From Acidisoma sp. L85 (GTDB lineage: Bacteria; Pseudomonadota; Alphaproteobacteria; Acetobacterales; Acetobacteraceae), in assembly GCF_009765865.1 (NCBI RefSeq), contig NZ_LMUQ01000061.1, positions 328,752-373,711 on the forward strand: a stretch of 44,960 bases of DNA, read 5' to 3'. Both the position numbers and the translations under genes were made by a program. A model generated the notes under the pieces. It did no database searches, was not told where the DNA came from, and saw only the letters and a list, made by a program, of their open reading frames with translations. Shown here piece after piece: positions 42,976 through 44,960 of this stretch. Position 1 is the stretch's first letter; each line of letters opens with the position of its first letter.

Positions 42976-43448
42976 GTTAGTTCGACACCCTGCTGATAAC
43001 CGGCACCTTCTCCACGCACTTGGCCACCCTTAGGTCGCCGAGAGATACGTATCCGCCTGTGCCCCAAAATTTAAGTTTTCGTTAATCGCTAACATTCGAG
43101 GGTCTAATGCTGGACCGATACTTCCCAGAACTACCAAAACAACTGCCATGTGAGCATCCTAAACCACTCCTGCCACGCTGGAAATGCACCCGGAACATCG
43201 TGATCTCGTCGCTCTAACAGACAGCCCTCTGCACAGACTTCTAGCCAATTGATTAACGCTAGGCATCCGCGCTACGAATTTTTCTTCCGACACAGCAATG
43301 ATTTGATCATTCCCGCCGACACTCACCACAAAGAGGCTCAGTCACCGATGATCGCTCCGACGACATGTACCTTCTCAAAGCTGCGAGCTCCCAGGATGAC
43401 TCAAAGCAAACATGATCGCAAAGCACATTTTGGAAAAAGAGATATTCC
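42976..43448. promoter_or_regulatory. divergent intergenic region with two inverted repeats
   Basis: This 473-bp AT-richer region separates fetA from the beta-roll protein. Two inverted repeats are visible: CTAGC/GCTAG (43241-43262, 12-base spacer) and AATGAT-TTG-ATCATT (43297-43311). They lie 140-210 bp before the beta-roll ATG and may be regulator sites. No gene was recognised. Confidence 0.4.
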
Positions 43449-44612
43449 ATGGACGGGTCCTCCGGATCGTTTCCAGAATTCCAATTCACAAATAACAGTA
43501 CGGTTCCCGGCGCCGATGCTCAACCAATCTTTGGCAGCGTCTTCGGCAGCGGTGCCTCCGTCGGCGCATCGAGCGCCGTAAGCTCAGGGAGCGATGCTGT
43601 CCCGGCCGACTCTACATCCACCAACAATTCGCTCATCGTGACTGGTGGCAGTTCGGAAACTCCGTCGGAAACCGAAGTTCCCACCTTCAGCATCTCGGCT
43701 TTTTCGGATCCCTATAGCGCGCTCGCTAGCGCGGTGGCGAACCTGCCGGTGCCCGGAGAGGTGACGCCGCCCTTCGAGACTCAGACCGAGTCCGCAACAT
43801 CCTCCGATGGCTATAGCGCCATCTACGATCTCTCGAACAACGATACCCTGACCGGTGGTTCGGGCGACGTCTCCGCTTTCCTGCAAAACAATACGCAGTT
43901 CATTGCGGGCAGCGGAAACGACACGATCTACGCGGGAGGCGCCGATACGATCAACGCGGCAACAGGTGCCAGCACCATCTTCAGCGGCACTGATGGGAGC
44001 ACAGTTCAAGGCGGCTCAGGCTCGCTTCTGTTCGTCGGCGGGGATGGCGCGGTGTCGGCGCAAGGCGGTTCGGGCAATACCGTGCTCATTGGTGGCACCG
44101 GCTCGAACGTCAGTAACCTCGTGGCTGGCACCGGTAACAGCACGCTGATCGGTGGCAGCGGCGACGGATCAACGACATTGAGCGGCGGCGTGGGTGATCC
44201 CGCCGGCGCCACCAGTATGCTCGCGTTCGCGAACGGAAGCGGCGCCACAACGATGGTCGGGCCACAATCCGGCGACGCGATCATGAACGGAACCACGGGT
44301 TCCGGCCAGGAAGTGATGGTCGCGCCAGTCTCCGGCCTCGCCGTTCTCGCTCTCAACAACGCGGCCGACACCGTCGTAGCCGGGGGCGGCGATACGACGG
44401 TGATCGGCGGCGGCGCCCCGGATTTGTACGCTTTTCTGTACGGGCTTTCGGGGTCGGAGATAATCCTGGGATTCAAGGCCGAGGATCAAATCGGCTTCAC
44501 TGGCTCATCTTCAATCTTGAGCGAGCAAGTCATCGATGGCAGTGACATCATTCAGACGAGCGACGGCGCTCAGATCACACTGATCGGCTACGATCACAAA
44601 CTATTCTCATGA
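43449..44612 (+). CDS. Gly-rich beta-roll repeat protein, RTX/type I secretion style
   Basis: 387 residues, acidic, with no Cys and no Sec signal. The N-terminal 130 residues are Ser/Thr-rich; residues 130-330 hold Gly-rich repeats (LTGGSGD, IAGSGNDTIYAGGADTINA, VQGGSGSLLFVGGDGA, LIGGTGSN), some close to but most diverging from the GGxGxDxxx calcium nonapeptide. The last 60 residues (EIILGFKAEDQIGFTG to TLIGYDHKLFS) resemble C-terminal type I secretion signals of alphaproteobacterial RTX proteins. It is probably secreted by an ABC exporter not in this window. The role could be adhesion, biofilm or surface layer. Confidence 0.75.
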   Translation: MDGSSGSFPEFQFTNNSTVPGADAQPIFGSVFGSGASVGASSAVSSGSDAVPADSTSTNNSLIVTGGSSETPSETEVPTFSISAFSDPYSALASAVANLPVPGEVTPPFETQTESATSSDGYSAIYDLSNNDTLTGGSGDVSAFLQNNTQFIAGSGNDTIYAGGADTINAATGASTIFSGTDGSTVQGGSGSLLFVGGDGAVSAQGGSGNTVLIGGTGSNVSNLVAGTGNSTLIGGSGDGSTTLSGGVGDPAGATSMLAFANGSGATTMVGPQSGDAIMNGTTGSGQEVMVAPVSGLAVLALNNAADTVVAGGGDTTVIGGGAPDLYAFLYGLSGSEIILGFKAEDQIGFTGSSSILSEQVIDGSDIIQTSDGAQITLIGYDHKLFS

Positions 44613-44656
44613 TCGCGATTTGCCTGGTATGGCCTCCCTCGGCCGAATGGTGGCCG

Positions 44657-44960
44657 CTACTTGATGAACGCGTATTTCGAACGGTCGATCGTCAGGGACA
44701 CAGCCAGGATGATCACCACACCCTTCACGATATCCTGCGTGAAGGAATTCACCTGCGTCACATCCATGCCGTTGGTCAGGATTGCGATCACCAGCACGCC
44801 GAGGAAGGTACGATGAGGGCCACCGACACCGCCCGACAAAGCCGTGCCGCCCATCACCACAGCAGCAATCGCATTGAGCAGCAGCCCGCTTCCCGCCGTT
44901 GGCGTTCCAGCGCCGACCTGCCCCGTCAGCATGACTCCCGCCAAACCGCAAACCCCGCCG
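44657..44960 (-). CDS. ABC sugar transporter permease (RbsC type), partial at window edge
   Basis: Only the C-terminal ~100 residues are present; the gene continues beyond 44960. GGTALSGGVGGPHRTFLGV followed by ILTNGMDVTQVNSFTQDIV and the final DRSKYAF are typical of RbsC/XylH-like permeases. It belongs to a second sugar ABC operon distinct from that at 9.9-14.5 kb. It converges on the beta-roll gene with 44 bp between stops. Confidence 0.88.
   Translation of the reverse strand, partial: GGVCGLAGVMLTGQVGAGTPTAGSGLLLNAIAAVVMGGTALSGGVGGPHRTFLGVLVIAILTNGMDVTQVNSFTQDIVKGVVIILAVSLTIDRSKYAFIK

Noticed and set aside
1-44960. CRISPR arrays, rRNA, complete insertion sequences, integrase or transposase genes
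   Set aside because: No regularly spaced direct repeats, no rRNA sequence and no transposase or integrase motif were seen.

Overview
The window looks like chromosomal DNA of an alphaproteobacterium, most likely of the order Hyphomicrobiales (Rhizobiales). This rests on GC-rich coding sequence, a VirA/VirG-like two-component pair, a DUF1127 small protein, a tRNA-Gly(TCC) with U73, and RbsABC-type sugar transport next to Gfo/Idh/MocA dehydrogenases. The family cannot be fixed from the sequence alone.

Layout. 1-5.1 kb: a small methyltransferase followed by a decayed island on the minus strand. It holds a UvrD-like helicase with a RelE-like N-terminus (two stop codons and two frameshifts), the tail of a DNA methylase, and a truncated DUF4011/DUF3320-type helicase carrying a short in-place inversion. 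5.3-6.5 kb: a small Rmf-like ORF, tRNA-Gly and a gamma-carbonic anhydrase. 6.5-17.9 kb: a nine-gene minus-strand carbohydrate operon (TIM-barrel isomerase, two Gfo/Idh/MocA dehydrogenases, binding protein, double ATPase, two permeases, NagA, aldo/keto reductase) with a divergent RpiR-type regulator. 17.9-25.4 kb: a DUF1479 dioxygenase, an SPFH protein, an MFS exporter, a secreted protein with a DUF4239 membrane protein, DUF763 and two small orphans.

25.4-33.2 kb: a three-gene minus-strand operon reads VirG-like response regulator, diheme cytochrome c peroxidase, VirA-like hybrid kinase, with 4-bp overlap between the last two. Across a 600-bp intergenic region lie a UGT-like glycosyltransferase, a chorismate mutase and a second, closely similar diheme peroxidase. 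I consider this the most interesting locus: a periplasmic redox enzyme encoded between the regulator and its membrane sensor, whose own receiver lacks the phospho-acceptor Asp.

33.5-37 kb: small proteins (DUF1127, a His-rich exported peptide, secreted or low-complexity proteins) and a GNAT acetyltransferase. 37.2-43 kb: a DHA2 exporter, a VOC protein, a dienelactone hydrolase, and a minus-strand operon fetA-fetB-methyltransferase-methyltransferase. 43.4-45 kb: a Gly-rich beta-roll protein of RTX style and, running off the right edge, the end of another RbsC-type permease.
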